This document shows, piece after piece, positions 36,800 to 48,218 of a stretch of DNA of 64,000 bases. The DNA is taken from assembly GCA_035566435.1 (NCBI GenBank), contig DATMRF010000141.1:59903-123902 (forward strand), written 5' to 3'. A program made the position numbers and the translations under genes. The stretch's first letter is position 1. Each line of letters opens with the position of its first letter. The notes below the pieces were generated by a model, which was given only the letters and a program-made list of their open reading frames with translations, made no database searches and was not told where the DNA came from. Origin of the DNA: DATMRF01 sp035566435. GTDB lineage: Bacteria; Verrucomicrobiota; Verrucomicrobiia; Limisphaerales; UBA8199.

Positions 36800-36845
36800 C
36801 GCAGCCTCAGGTTCCTGTCGTGCGCCAACACCAAGTTCCTATCAT
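36800..36845 (-). promoter_or_regulatory. 45-bp upstream element, copy 1
   Basis: About 45 bp with around five mismatches to 40,472-40,517. Both copies lie in the same orientation, 127-145 bp upstream of a minus-strand start codon (PQQ protein here, sigma factor at the other). On the gene strand the conserved part reads TTGGTGTTGGCGCACGAC, preceded by TGATAGGAA. It could be a regulatory site or an intergenic repeat. Confidence 0.5.
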
Positions 36846-36957
36846 TACTAATTGTTGGTGCTATGGGTGTGCTTGAGGCCGCCCGGTTTGCGCGGAGCGG
36901 GACGACACATTGAAGAGCGCCGGAGTCGTTTTCCAACGTCCCAGTCCAAACGTTGAT

Positions 36958-36987
36958 GCAGCGGCTGTGATTGCCCACAGCCGCTGC
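36958..36987 (-). terminator. Stem-loop downstream of the sigma factor/lipoprotein operon
   Basis: Perfect 12-bp inverted repeat (GCAGCGGCTGTG and CACAGCCGCTGC) with a 6-base loop, 22 bp past the stop of the lipoprotein gene. The U-rich tail is weak, so termination efficiency is uncertain. Confidence 0.55.
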
Positions 36988-37009
36988 ACGAACCTCAAGG
37001 GCAGCAGAT

Positions 37010-38422
37010 TCAGCGCCTGGTCACTGGGCCGACGAGGCCAGGTTCCTGGTTCTGCGGAGCAACAACGGCGAAGACAAGGTCTCCCTGGCCTTCTTTCATC
37101 CGTTCACCGGAATTGTCTTTAAGGTCCGGGCCAATGCTGTAGAGCAAGTAACCGCCGGCTTTCTTCTTGTAGCGCAAGGGCTGGCCATCGAAGGGGTCCA
37201 CGGGAGCCGCGCTCGAATATTCCGGTGACAACTCCGACAAGGTGTCCGGATACCGCGAGTGAGCTGCGCGGAACTGTTCGAGGGTCACAGCGGTTAGACC
37301 CAACCGAAGGGTCGCCAGGCATCCGGTTTCCCTGGCGAGCGGTCCGCCGAGACCTTGTATCAACCACGACATCAGGGCGAGTTTCCGTTCCGTGGCTCCG
37401 GCGGCTTGCTGCCGGATGAAATCGCCGGCTTTCAGGCGCTCCGGAAGGTCGTTTTGGCGAAGCGTCATGAGCTGGCGAAAGGTCTCTTCGCCGTAGTGCT
37501 GCTCCGCTTTCAAGTTGCTGGCGTCTTGCAGCCGCGCCACAATCTGGTTGCGCTCCTCATTGGAAAGGTCTTTTCCCAGCGCCGGCAGGAATTCGAGGAT
37601 TTTTTGAGGGGTTTCAAGCACCGCGCTCATAGTAATTCGCTCCGCAGCCAACGCACGGTTAAAGCCCTCTCCTCGTGCATCGTAAGCCTCCATTTTTTGC
37701 AAGACGCTGAAGAGTTTGCTGAGCGATCCCTGGGGGATCGACGAGCGATTCGCGGTCTGCTCCAACGCCGCTACGGCAGTTGAAACACTCACGGCCCGCA
37801 TGGACTGCGAAATCAATGAAGGTTCAGCTTGAAGCGAGCGAGTCAGCCCGAGGGCCGTCAGGACGTCATTGGCGGCCTGTTTTCCATCGCGGGCATCCGC
37901 GTGCACCAGCGCCGAAACCGCCACAACCTGCACGGCCGTCCTGATTTTCGGCAGATGCGGGAAAACGGCTTCAACGCCGCGGGTCAGATCCAGAGAATAA
38001 CGGCTTTGCTCATAGTCTGCCCCTTGCGCAAAGAGCTGCAGCGCGGCTTGATTGGAGAGCACGATGGCCGCCAGGGCGGACTTGGTGAGCGCCGGCAGCG
38101 GGGTGCCGGGAGTCGGCGGAGGTCCTTTGCCCAGAAACGGCAACGTGGAAGAACCGACCGCGCCTAAGCGCAACGCATCAAAGCCCTCCGAGAAAAAGAC
38201 CGCCGCGTTTTGTCCGACGGGTGGTTCGATGTACCAACCGTTGAGCTCGGCGAGGTTGTGCGGAAGACCGTCTTTCGCGCTGGCCGTCGGGCTGGCGGGC
38301 TGCGGTTTTTGGCCACACCCGCCGAGCAAGACGGTTCCCGCCAGCAGAAACGCGGCGTTCCAGCCGAGCGCCGGTTTAAGCCACTGGTGCCGGATGAGAG
38401 CTGAGTTGGAGGGTTGGTTCAT
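37010..38422 (-). CDS. Lipoprotein of unknown function
   Basis: 470 residues. The hydrophobic segment ends in a lipobox LLGGC (C36), so the protein is probably a lipid-anchored envelope protein. The body is helical and Ala/Leu-rich. Near the C-terminus RYPDTLSELSPEY, then DPFDGQPLRYKKK and GYLLYSIGPDLKDN resemble the C-terminal motif of pseudopilin-like verrucomicrobial proteins. It lies 39 bp after the sigma-factor gene on the same strand and is probably cotranscribed, so it may take part in the signalling of that factor. Confidence 0.8.
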   Translation of the reverse strand: MNQPSNSALIRHQWLKPALGWNAAFLLAGTVLLGGCGQKPQPASPTASAKDGLPHNLAELNGWYIEPPVGQNAAVFFSEGFDALRLGAVGSSTLPFLGKGPPPTPGTPLPALTKSALAAIVLSNQAALQLFAQGADYEQSRYSLDLTRGVEAVFPHLPKIRTAVQVVAVSALVHADARDGKQAANDVLTALGLTRSLQAEPSLISQSMRAVSVSTAVAALEQTANRSSIPQGSLSKLFSVLQKMEAYDARGEGFNRALAAERITMSAVLETPQKILEFLPALGKDLSNEERNQIVARLQDASNLKAEQHYGEETFRQLMTLRQNDLPERLKAGDFIRQQAAGATERKLALMSWLIQGLGGPLARETGCLATLRLGLTAVTLEQFRAAHSRYPDTLSELSPEYSSAAPVDPFDGQPLRYKKKAGGYLLYSIGPDLKDNSGERMKEGQGDLVFAVVAPQNQEPGLVGPVTRR

Positions 38423-38461
38423 GGCGGGGGATTAGTTGTGGCGACTCGATGCGGCGAGCCG

Positions 38462-40327
38462 TTATTTCTTGCCGTACTTGGTCACAAGCCAGTTCAGGGC
38501 GCGCTGTTCGCCAAAGACTTGTGAGCGGTCAATGTAGGTGGCCCAATCCTGGTCCGAGAGGTTGACCCACAAGGGTTGAGCTTGTTGGTTGAGGGCTTGA
38601 ATGGCTGCCCGTTGTTGAACGAGCTGGTTGATGCGATCCTGCACCGTTTGGTGGTTGTCGCCCAAAGGACTGCCCGGGTCCATGGCTTGCAGAGCCGTGC
38701 GCTCGACGTTGATTCCCACCAGTTGGCTGATCAGGGACTCGCCGGCCGAGCCCTCTCCGAAGCGCCGGCCGAGGTTCACCGCCATTTGCAACGCAGTTTG
38801 CCTCGAGGCCTCATCGCCTGCCTGCTGGTACGAGTTTGCCAGGTCGATGATATTCCGGCTCAGCTCTCGAGCGTCCGCGAGGTGCGGTAACCGCAGATTT
38901 GCGGTCGCCGCCAGCTTGGCATCACCGACCGAACGCCCGGCGTCCCGGTAGGCTTCCTCGTCATCCTGGGCGCGCTCCAGGGAGAAATCCGCAAACTGCG
39001 GTTTACTGGAAGCGTTGGCTAGTTCCTGGAGGGCCTGCTGGGTGTGTCCGGCTTTGAAGTCGTCGAGCGCCGCCAGGTAGTTCGGAAGCGCATTGTCCGG
39101 CGCGGATTGTTTCAGGGCGTCCAGCCACCGGCTCCGCTCCGCAGGCGTTGAATCTCTGCGGAGCAGCGCCTCGAAAGCCACTTGCGGCTCCTGCGGATAC
39201 TTCTGCATCGCCTCCTCCAGGAAGGCGGGATCGTCAGTAGTGCGAAAGGCGGCCAGCAGACTGGTTGCATCACGCCGATGCGAATTGAGATAGGACTCGA
39301 CTTCGGCCGCATTCAATTTGGCGGTCTTGCTCGAGATCAGGGCGTTGAGGCCGCTGGGTTCGGAGCCCTCGGCCGTGGGAGGCTCCCCAGGGGCTGCACC
39401 GCGCGGTACGGCTGGGGCGCCCGGCGGTGGCGTGGCTTCGGCCAGCGCCAGGCGGCTGGAGGAGTCTTTGGCATCCGCGCCGGGTTCCGCGCGTTGTGGC
39501 TTCACGGATGGGGTACTCCCCTCGGGGCCACTTTGCGATTGACGGTAAACCACCAGAGCGGTCACGACGGCCGACAGGAAAAGTGCGGTCGTGATGGGTT
39601 TGAGGGTGATTAGAGTTTTGAGTTTGGTCATGGTCATAAGTTTTATCAGAGTGAGTTTGCCTGCGGTTCCCGCCGCGGCGCCGGCCAGGGCCGCCCTGGA
39701 CGCCGCCAGGGCCAGTCCCGCAGGGGCAGCCGTAACGCTGCCCGCGGTGAGAAGGGTTGCCAACGCCGTTATGGAAAGGGCAACCCCACGATGCTTCAGA
39801 AGGACATGTAGTTTTTCCAACGCACGCTTCACGCGCATCCGCGCAGCGTCCTCATTGCTCCCCAAAGCTTCGCCCACCGTGTGGAAATCGCGCCGCTCGA
39901 AAAAGCGCAGCAAAATCGCGGTGCGATCCGCCATGCCGAGCTGCGTAATGGCTTCATCCAGAATGGGCTCAACTCTTCTCAAGTTGGCCTCCGAGTCGTC
40001 TTGCAGGTGGTTCATTTCCAGGGCTTCGCGTTCGCGGGATTGACGGCGCCGTTCGCTGCGCACGGCCTTGGTGGCGACGTGATAGGTGTGTTGATGGAGC
40101 CATCCGCCCAACTGCACGCTGCGGGACAGGCTCCGCCCTTTCCTGGCCAGATTGATGAACACGACTTGCGTGACATCTTCTGCCAGATGGGCCTGCTCGC
40201 CAACCAGCCGGCGGGCGGTTGAATAGACAAAGTTGACATAGCGCGCCACCAATTCCCGAAAGGCCGTTTCCGATCCATTCGCCGCATACTCCGCGAGCAA
40301 TTCCTGGTTTTCCGTCATGTTCTTCAT
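38462..40327 (-). CDS. ECF-type RNA polymerase sigma factor with long membrane-anchored C-terminal extension
   Basis: 621 residues from ATG 40,327. Residues about 5-185 form a sigma-70 family protein: region 2 with ETAFRELVARYVNFVYSTARR and HLAEDVTQVVFINLARK, and region 4 with LGMADRTAILLRFFERRDFHTVGEALG and the helix-turn-helix MRVKRALEKL. Two hydrophobic segments follow (about 187-225 and 243-262). Then come a Pro/Ser linker and a helical 350-residue domain beyond the membrane. Fusion of an ECF sigma factor to its own transmembrane sensor tail removes the need for a separate anti-sigma factor. The 45-bp element upstream may be its own control site. Confidence 0.9.
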   Translation of the reverse strand: MKNMTENQELLAEYAANGSETAFRELVARYVNFVYSTARRLVGEQAHLAEDVTQVVFINLARKGRSLSRSVQLGGWLHQHTYHVATKAVRSERRRQSREREALEMNHLQDDSEANLRRVEPILDEAITQLGMADRTAILLRFFERRDFHTVGEALGSNEDAARMRVKRALEKLHVLLKHRGVALSITALATLLTAGSVTAAPAGLALAASRAALAGAAAGTAGKLTLIKLMTMTKLKTLITLKPITTALFLSAVVTALVVYRQSQSGPEGSTPSVKPQRAEPGADAKDSSSRLALAEATPPPGAPAVPRGAAPGEPPTAEGSEPSGLNALISSKTAKLNAAEVESYLNSHRRDATSLLAAFRTTDDPAFLEEAMQKYPQEPQVAFEALLRRDSTPAERSRWLDALKQSAPDNALPNYLAALDDFKAGHTQQALQELANASSKPQFADFSLERAQDDEEAYRDAGRSVGDAKLAATANLRLPHLADARELSRNIIDLANSYQQAGDEASRQTALQMAVNLGRRFGEGSAGESLISQLVGINVERTALQAMDPGSPLGDNHQTVQDRINQLVQQRAAIQALNQQAQPLWVNLSDQDWATYIDRSQVFGEQRALNWLVTKYGKK

Positions 40328-40662
40328 AGGTAAAGCCCCGCCGAACGCCGGAACCGAACAAAGATTGTTTATGGCGTCGATTCGATTAGGTTCCAGGTAT
40401 CTCGGACCACGGGCAGTACATAGACCGGACCGGCGGCCCGAGAGCACGTTTTAGTTTGGGTGATTCACCCTCGCAGCCTCAAGTACCCGTCGTGCGCCAA
40501 CACCAAATTCCTATCAGTCCGGAGAGCCAGGGGATTCTGAGCCCAATGTTGCTTTTGCTCTGGAAGTAGCAATCCCAATGAAAACTCCGGCAGAAAGTCG
40601 CTCGAAAACAGTGGTGTTGGGCACGTCAATGAGGTAAACTAAACGCATTCATTGAGGTTCCA
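40328..40662. other. Divergent gap, sigma factor / pseudopilin
   Basis: 335 bp. It contains the second copy of the 45-bp element at 40,472-40,517 and must hold the promoters for the sigma factor (minus) and the pseudopilin (plus). No clear -35/-10 is seen. Confidence 0.45.
40472..40517 (-). promoter_or_regulatory. 45-bp upstream element, copy 2
   Basis: Second copy of the element described at 36,800-36,845, located 145 bp upstream of the sigma-factor start. A shortened match (AAATTCCTATCAGT) also occurs at 47,578-47,591, just past the acyltransferase gene. Confidence 0.5.
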
Positions 40663-41586
40663 ATGCGATTCAGCCTTGGCAACTGGCTGGTTCAAGCTCA
40701 AGCCTCCCCCGGCGAGCGAGGTCCAGGAAGCCTGCAATCTCCACCCTCAGCCAATTTCCAGCATCCTCAGTCGTCACGGAATCGCAGGTGGGTTGTGCCT
40801 CGTCCACACATCGGCACACGGCAAGCGCCGGGCTTCACCCTCATCGAGCTTCTGGTGGTCATCGCAATTATCGCCATCTTGGCGGCGATGCTTTTGCCAG
40901 CCCTGTCGCGGGCCAAGGGTGCCGCCCTTTCAACCGCCTGCAAAAACAACCTGCGTCAAATCGGGATTGGCTTGAGGGTGTACATGGACGATAGCCAGCA
41001 AGCCTACCCGGTCTGGTTCGACGGAAGGGCGTACTGGGATGCCAAACTCCTCCCCTCCGTTGTCAATAACCGGAATGTCTTTTTTTGTCCTGCGATGAAA
41101 CCCACACCCGTCTGGACCAACACGCCTGACCTGACAGTGGTTAACCCTTGCTACGGCTACAATGTGTGCGGCACTCAGCTCTACCAATCGAACTTTCCGA
41201 GCTTTGGCCTGGATGGTGGCCGGGGTCCGTTCGCTGTCGCACTCGTTTGTCAGAAAGAAAATCAAGTGATAGCCCCCAGCGATCTGGTGGCGCTGGCCGA
41301 TGCCGCGCCGCCCCCTTACATCCTCACGTTTCCTGAGGATGGAGATAGCGATGAGGATGACCCCCCTCCCCCGGGGACGCCCACGCCCCGCGCCAGCCAA
41401 GGCAATCTCTTGTGGGGCCTCTCTCTCATGCCCGCGCGCCACAACCAGGGAGCCAATGCCGCCTTCTGCGATGGCCACGTAGAATTTGCAAAGCTCGCGC
41501 TATGGTTTCGTCAGACCGAGACCGCCCGACGTCGCTGGAACATTGATAATCAGCCTCACCCCGAGACCTGGTGGTGCGACCCGTGA
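40663..41586 (+). CDS. Type II secretion/type IV pilin-like protein (prepilin cleavage motif), copy 1
   Basis: 307 residues. GFTLIELLVVIAIIAILAAML (from residue 57) is a textbook class III signal with cleavage between G57 and F58. The leader is long, so a later GTG start near residue 45 is possible. After the helix come KNNLRQIGIGLRVYMDD and a C-terminal RHNQGANAAFCDGHVEF motif. That last motif marks the DUF1559-like family, abundant in planctomycetes and verrucomicrobia. These proteins are probably minor pseudopilins or surface-exposed fibre proteins. A paralogue follows 13 bp downstream. Confidence 0.85.
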   Translation: MRFSLGNWLVQAQASPGERGPGSLQSPPSANFQHPQSSRNRRWVVPRPHIGTRQAPGFTLIELLVVIAIIAILAAMLLPALSRAKGAALSTACKNNLRQIGIGLRVYMDDSQQAYPVWFDGRAYWDAKLLPSVVNNRNVFFCPAMKPTPVWTNTPDLTVVNPCYGYNVCGTQLYQSNFPSFGLDGGRGPFAVALVCQKENQVIAPSDLVALADAAPPPYILTFPEDGDSDEDDPPPPGTPTPRASQGNLLWGLSLMPARHNQGANAAFCDGHVEFAKLALWFRQTETARRRWNIDNQPHPETWWCDP

Positions 41587-41599
41587 GGCGGCGGACCAG

Positions 41600-42529
41600 A
41601 TGAAACCCAGTGCCTGGAGTTCATACCCTAGTGCAACTCGCGCCCCGCTGGCTTCACGACGCGGCCTCGCCTGGCGTCGCGGCGCGTTTACACTCATCGA
41701 ACTCCTCGTAGTCATCGCCGTCATCACCATTCTGGCCGCCTTGCTTTTGCCAGCGCTCCAGCGGGCAAAGGAGGCGGGCTACGCGACGGTGTGCAGGAAC
41801 AACGTGCGCCAGTACGGGTTGGCGGTGAGGTTTTACACAGATGATTTCAAGGCGTACCCACCCGCGTTTTTGTTGACTAACAGGTCCCCTTTCGGGCTGC
41901 CCGGAATGTACTGGCCTGCGATAATTGCCCCATATCTTCCGAAGAAGGACTACCCGTTTAATCCGGTCGGCTGGCACAACCCCCTGGATTGTCCAAGTTA
42001 CATCCGGTTCGGGGGCCTGCCGGGAGCAGGGACTAGTCAGGGCAGCTATGGCTATAATTCTTCCGGGTATGGCGGATATGGGAGCGTGCAGGCTGGCGAT
42101 AACGAGAATCACGGCCTGGGAGGTGATACGGCGGGCGACCCAGCGGTCTCCGGTTGCTTTGTGCGGGAAAGCCAAGTGGTCTGCCCCAGCGACATGATTG
42201 CGGTGGCCGACGCCGCGTTAGTTCTTGCGCCCTATGACACGACTTATCGCTTTAACGGGGTCATTGACCTGACCGCAGCCACCTATCCTGCGAATGTGTT
42301 TTACGAAGCGGGTCCGGGCATCGGAGTGGAGGACCCTCCGTCCGCGACGACGGCCGCATGGATGGTCAGGCGCCACAGAGGCCGGTGGAGCGTCGTGTTT
42401 GCCGACGGGCATGTGGAATGGCTCCGTGGCAAGGACTTGTTCGACTACCGTTCCGACGCGCAGTTGATACGGTGGAACCGGGACCATCTCCCTCACCGGG
42501 AGGTGTTCCAACCCGGCCAGTACCCCTGA
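41600..42529 (+). CDS. Type II secretion/type IV pilin-like protein, copy 2
   Basis: 309 residues from ATG 41,600. The class III signal is RRGAFTLIELLVVIAVITIL, with Ala rather than Gly before the Phe. The middle has RNNVRQYGLAVRFYTDD and the C-terminal motif RRHRGRWSVVFADGHVEWL. It shares architecture with the upstream gene and is likely a tandem paralogue in one operon. The replacement at the -1 position may affect cleavage. Confidence 0.85.
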   Translation: MKPSAWSSYPSATRAPLASRRGLAWRRGAFTLIELLVVIAVITILAALLLPALQRAKEAGYATVCRNNVRQYGLAVRFYTDDFKAYPPAFLLTNRSPFGLPGMYWPAIIAPYLPKKDYPFNPVGWHNPLDCPSYIRFGGLPGAGTSQGSYGYNSSGYGGYGSVQAGDNENHGLGGDTAGDPAVSGCFVRESQVVCPSDMIAVADAALVLAPYDTTYRFNGVIDLTAATYPANVFYEAGPGIGVEDPPSATTAAWMVRRHRGRWSVVFADGHVEWLRGKDLFDYRSDAQLIRWNRDHLPHREVFQPGQYP

Positions 42530-42629
42530 GCAGAGATACGAATAGGAGGCGCGGCGCGCTGGGGGGGGTCGAGCTCAGACGTGCACCGGTCCACGCTCGT
42601 TTCAAAACTGTGGTCCAGCTCATTTGAAG

Positions 42630-44084
42630 TCAGGAGAGGATCCCGCCGATCACCTTTCCTGAGACGTCGGTGAGACGGAAGTCGCGACCCTGAAAGCGGT
42701 AAGTAAGCTTTTCGTGGTTAAAACCCAGCAGATGCAGGATAGTGGCCTGGAGATCGTGCACGTCAACCTTGTCTTTGGTTACGGAAAATCCCAGCTCGTC
42801 GGTTTCTCCAAAGACCATGCCGCACTTCACGCCGCCGCCGGCGAGAAAGACGGTGAAACAATCCGGATAATGATCGCGGCCCAGGATTTTGCTGGCGGCC
42901 GTTCGGCCTTCGCGGAAGGGGGTTCGGCCAAACTCACCGCCCCAAACCACCAGGGTGTCCTCCAGCAGCCCGCTCCGGCGCAAGTCGCGGATGAGCGCCG
43001 CCACCGGCTTGTCCATTTTGGCGCATTTTTTCGTGAGCCCGTCGCGAATGTCTTCACCCTCGTTCGTTCCGTGAAAATCCCAGCCCCAGTCAAAAAGTTG
43101 AACAAAGCGAACGCCTTTCTCCAGCAGCCGGCGCGCCAGCAGGCAATTATTGGCAAAACTGGCCTCGCCCGGCTTTGCGCCATATTCTGCCAGCGTTTCC
43201 GCAGGTTCTCGGGAGATGTCCATCACTTCGGGCACCGCGATTTGCATCCGATACGCCAATTCGTATTGGGCAATGCGCGTGGCGGTCTCGGGATGGCCCA
43301 GCCGTTGTTCCTGCGCCTGGTTGAGCTCCCGCAGTACGTCGAGCGTGCGGCGCCGCAGGCTGCGGTCCATGCCCGGCGGGTCCGAAACACAAAGCACCGG
43401 GTCGCCTTTGGACCGGCATTGCACCCCCTGGAACACCGAAGGCAGAAACCCGCTGCCCCACGCGCCCGGTCCGGCGCTGGGCTGCACCCCGCTGGAAATC
43501 AGCACGACAAATCCCGGCAGGTTTTCGTTCTCACTCCCCAGCCCATACGTCACCCAGGAACCCATCGACGGTCTCCCGGCGCGCGGCGAGCCCGTAAACA
43601 GCAGCAGTTCAGCCGGCGTGTGATTGAATTGATCCGTGCTCAGCGACTTGATGAAGCACAGTTCGTCGGCCACCGATTGCAGGTTCGGGATGGCATCGGA
43701 CAGCCACATGCCGCCTTTGCCGTATTGTGCGAACTGCCGAGGGGTGCCCATCAGCTTCGGCACGCCGGTAGTGAAGGCGAACCGCCGTCCTTTCAGAAAT
43801 TCGTCCGGGCAGGGTTTATCGTTCCACTTGACCAGTTCCGGCTTGTAATCAAAGAGGTCGAGATGGGGCGGGCCGCCCGACATGTGAAGGTAGATGACCC
43901 GTTTGACCTTGGGCTGAAAATGAGGTTTTCTCGGAGCCAGAGGATTCACCACGGGGCTTGCGCCGGCGCTTTGTCCGCCGCCCCAAAGGCTGGCAAGCGC
44001 GATCGCCCCCAGGCTGAACCGGCCGGCCGATTCCAAAAAGCTGCGGCGGGTGAGCTGTTGAAGTTCTTCGAGTTTCGGTTCCAT
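42630..44084 (-). CDS. DUF1501 family exported protein (sulfatase-like fold)
   Basis: 484 residues. A Tat signal is present (TRRSFLESAGRFSLGAIALASL, from residue 12), so the protein is exported folded. VIYLHMSGGPPHLDLFDYKPEL and WGGEFGRTPF are typical DUF1501 motifs and include the conserved acidic metal ligands. DUF1501 proteins belong to the alkaline phosphatase/sulfatase superfamily; their substrate is unknown. It follows the PSD1 gene after 12 bp, a pairing that is almost universal in Planctomycetes and Verrucomicrobia. Confidence 0.95.
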   Translation of the reverse strand: MEPKLEELQQLTRRSFLESAGRFSLGAIALASLWGGGQSAGASPVVNPLAPRKPHFQPKVKRVIYLHMSGGPPHLDLFDYKPELVKWNDKPCPDEFLKGRRFAFTTGVPKLMGTPRQFAQYGKGGMWLSDAIPNLQSVADELCFIKSLSTDQFNHTPAELLLFTGSPRAGRPSMGSWVTYGLGSENENLPGFVVLISSGVQPSAGPGAWGSGFLPSVFQGVQCRSKGDPVLCVSDPPGMDRSLRRRTLDVLRELNQAQEQRLGHPETATRIAQYELAYRMQIAVPEVMDISREPAETLAEYGAKPGEASFANNCLLARRLLEKGVRFVQLFDWGWDFHGTNEGEDIRDGLTKKCAKMDKPVAALIRDLRRSGLLEDTLVVWGGEFGRTPFREGRTAASKILGRDHYPDCFTVFLAGGGVKCGMVFGETDELGFSVTKDKVDVHDLQATILHLLGFNHEKLTYRFQGRDFRLTDVSGKVIGGILS

Positions 44085-44096
44085 AGGTCGTCACGC

Positions 44097-46574
<2,478 letters not shown>

Positions 46575-46809
46575 AAGATAACTAAACAGCCTATATTCGC
46601 TTACCTAAGATTGACGTCAAGCCTTTGAGATGACCGGGCAGCCGAATCTGCCAGAGCCGGGGGCTCAATTGGCTCACCGACCCAAGGTTCTGAGGCTCGG
46701 AAAAGGGGTCAAAAACAAGAAATTCCTTGAACCCCTGAAGGATTAGCAGTTATTTGAAGATGATGTCGGGAGTCGGTGCCCGGCGGCGCATCTGGCGCAA
46801 GGAATACAC
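46575..46809. other. Divergent gap, PSD1 gene / acyltransferase
   Basis: 235 bp. A GGGGTCAAAAACAAGAAATTCC stretch at 46,705-46,726 partly matches the left half of scaffold copy B at 48,135-48,158 and lies in an imperfect hairpin with TTGAACCCCT. The match is short and may be chance. Confidence 0.35.
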
Positions 46810-47556
46810 ATGGTGCTGGCTACAACAATACTCGCGCGTTTGAGGATCTGGGCTTCCTACGTGGCCGTGGTTTGCGCTGGCTTCGTCTCTTTTTTGTTTT
46901 TCCGCTTCCCCTTCAATTTTACCCGCGTGCAGGGGCGTAACAATATTCCCCGCCGCGGGGAACGGGTGCTCTTCATTTCGAATCATACCACTATGTACGA
47001 TTCGTTTCTCATCGCCGTAGCCGCCTATTTTCCGCAAAATATTTTTTACCCCTCCCTCCCTTTCATGAGTTTCGCCGCCCGGGAAAATTACTTCCGCACC
47101 TGGTTTTCCAAGACCCTCTTTACTCTCCTGCGCACCGTCCCGGTCGAACGGCGCGATCATCCCTGGCTCATGCGCAAATACGTCGGTTTTCTGGAACGTA
47201 ACAATCTGCTCATCTTCTACCAGGGAACCCGCACGGATGACCTTTCGGTCATCAAAAACGGCCCCGCTTACGCCATCGCGCACATCCAGTCTCCGATCAC
47301 TGTCATCCCGGTGTACCACCACGGCATCGAGCGGATTTTCAGCAAAGGCGGGCCAAAAACCAGGGGCCTCTGGCGCTGGCTGCCCCGCAGCATCTTCCGC
47401 CGCCCAATTGTCATGTTCGGCCAGCCGATTGATTTCTCCGAATGCTTTCGGCTCACCGAAACCCGCGAGCGCATCAGTGCCATCAACCAGCGCATCGTCG
47501 CCAGCATCGTCTCCCTGCAATCGCTCGCCGCCGGCTCGCTCGCGCGGCCGCAATAA
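46810..47556 (+). CDS. 1-acyl-sn-glycerol-3-phosphate acyltransferase-like protein (PlsC family)
   Basis: 248 residues with a good Shine-Dalgarno (AAGGA, six bases before ATG). One N-terminal transmembrane helix lies at about 14-31. The catalytic H-x4-D motif is NHTTMYDS (H59, D64), and the phosphate-binding block reads LIFYQGTRTDD, in place of the usual FPEGTRS. The substrate could be lysophosphatidate or another lysolipid, as the second block is atypical. It is at the right edge of the accessory segment. Confidence 0.85.
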   Translation: MVLATTILARLRIWASYVAVVCAGFVSFLFFRFPFNFTRVQGRNNIPRRGERVLFISNHTTMYDSFLIAVAAYFPQNIFYPSLPFMSFAARENYFRTWFSKTLFTLLRTVPVERRDHPWLMRKYVGFLERNNLLIFYQGTRTDDLSVIKNGPAYAIAHIQSPITVIPVYHHGIERIFSKGGPKTRGLWRWLPRSIFRRPIVMFGQPIDFSECFRLTETRERISAINQRIVASIVSLQSLAAGSLARPQ

Positions 47557-47849
47557 ACGGCGGGGTGTCGAAAAGCAAATTCCTATCAGTTATTGCCCTT
47601 GACGGGACGCTTGGGACGCTCTGGGACGCTCTGGGACGTCGCCCTCCTCGTCCCAAAACGATCCGCCCTCAACCCCTCGACTCTGCGTGAACGGCTTAAC
47701 CTGACCATCCCACGCATGATACTTCGTGACGCTTGGGACGCGTGGGACGCCTTGGGACGCTGTCACCCCGTCCCCGCCTTTTTACGCTCTGACCGCCCCT
47801 CGACCAGTCTGGGACGGCTCCGGTACGACCCTGGAATGGCACCTGGGAC

Positions 47850-47930
47850 GGCCCAAAAATCGCTAAAATCCCCCGGTAAACACGGCCTTGGGACGCTGGG
47901 ACGGCTAAAAAGCACCCCCCTGCGCGCACA
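47850..47930 (+). repeat. Scaffold repeat copy A (GGGACG words)
   Basis: The left part reads CCCAAAAATCGCTAAAATCC, then the core CCCCGGTAAACACGG (47,871-47,885), then CCTTGGGACGCTGGGACGG, and a C-run ending TGCGCGCACACC. Copy B aligns along the full length, with GTCACG at both positions where this copy has GGGACG. Confidence 0.88.
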
Positions 47931-48131
47931 CCATCTTTCACCCCTTCTGGCCTCCATTGTGGCCCTTGGACTTTGGACTTGAGACTTGTCACGCTGTCAC
48001 ACCCTGTCACGCCTTGTCACGGGCAGCCGGCTATTCTCCACCTTCCCTCCCTCCCCTTCCGCCTGTTCCTGTATTCCGCGGTTCACTGACACTCTTGTCA
48101 CGGGTCTGTCACGCTTTTGTCGCGGGTTTGT

Positions 48132-48218
48132 CACGGGTCAAAAATCGCTAGAAATTCCCAGTAAATAAGGCCTTGTCACGCTGTCACGGGTTAAATCACC
48201 CCCCCCCGCGCGCACACT
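48132..48218 (+). repeat. Scaffold repeat copy B (GTCACG words)
   Basis: The left part reads GTCAAAAATCGCTAGAAATT, then the core CCCAGTAAATAAGG, then CCTTGTCACGCTGTCACGG and a C-run ending CGCGCGCACACT. It is a direct repeat of copy A about 285 bp away, and inverted relative to copies C-E. Confidence 0.88.

Larger units (their letters stand above)
36674..37009. other. Gap with shared 45-bp element and terminator hairpin
   Basis: 336 bp between two minus-strand genes. It contains the repeat at 36,800-36,845 and the hairpin at 36,958-36,987, both listed separately. Nothing else is recognised. Confidence 0.5.
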
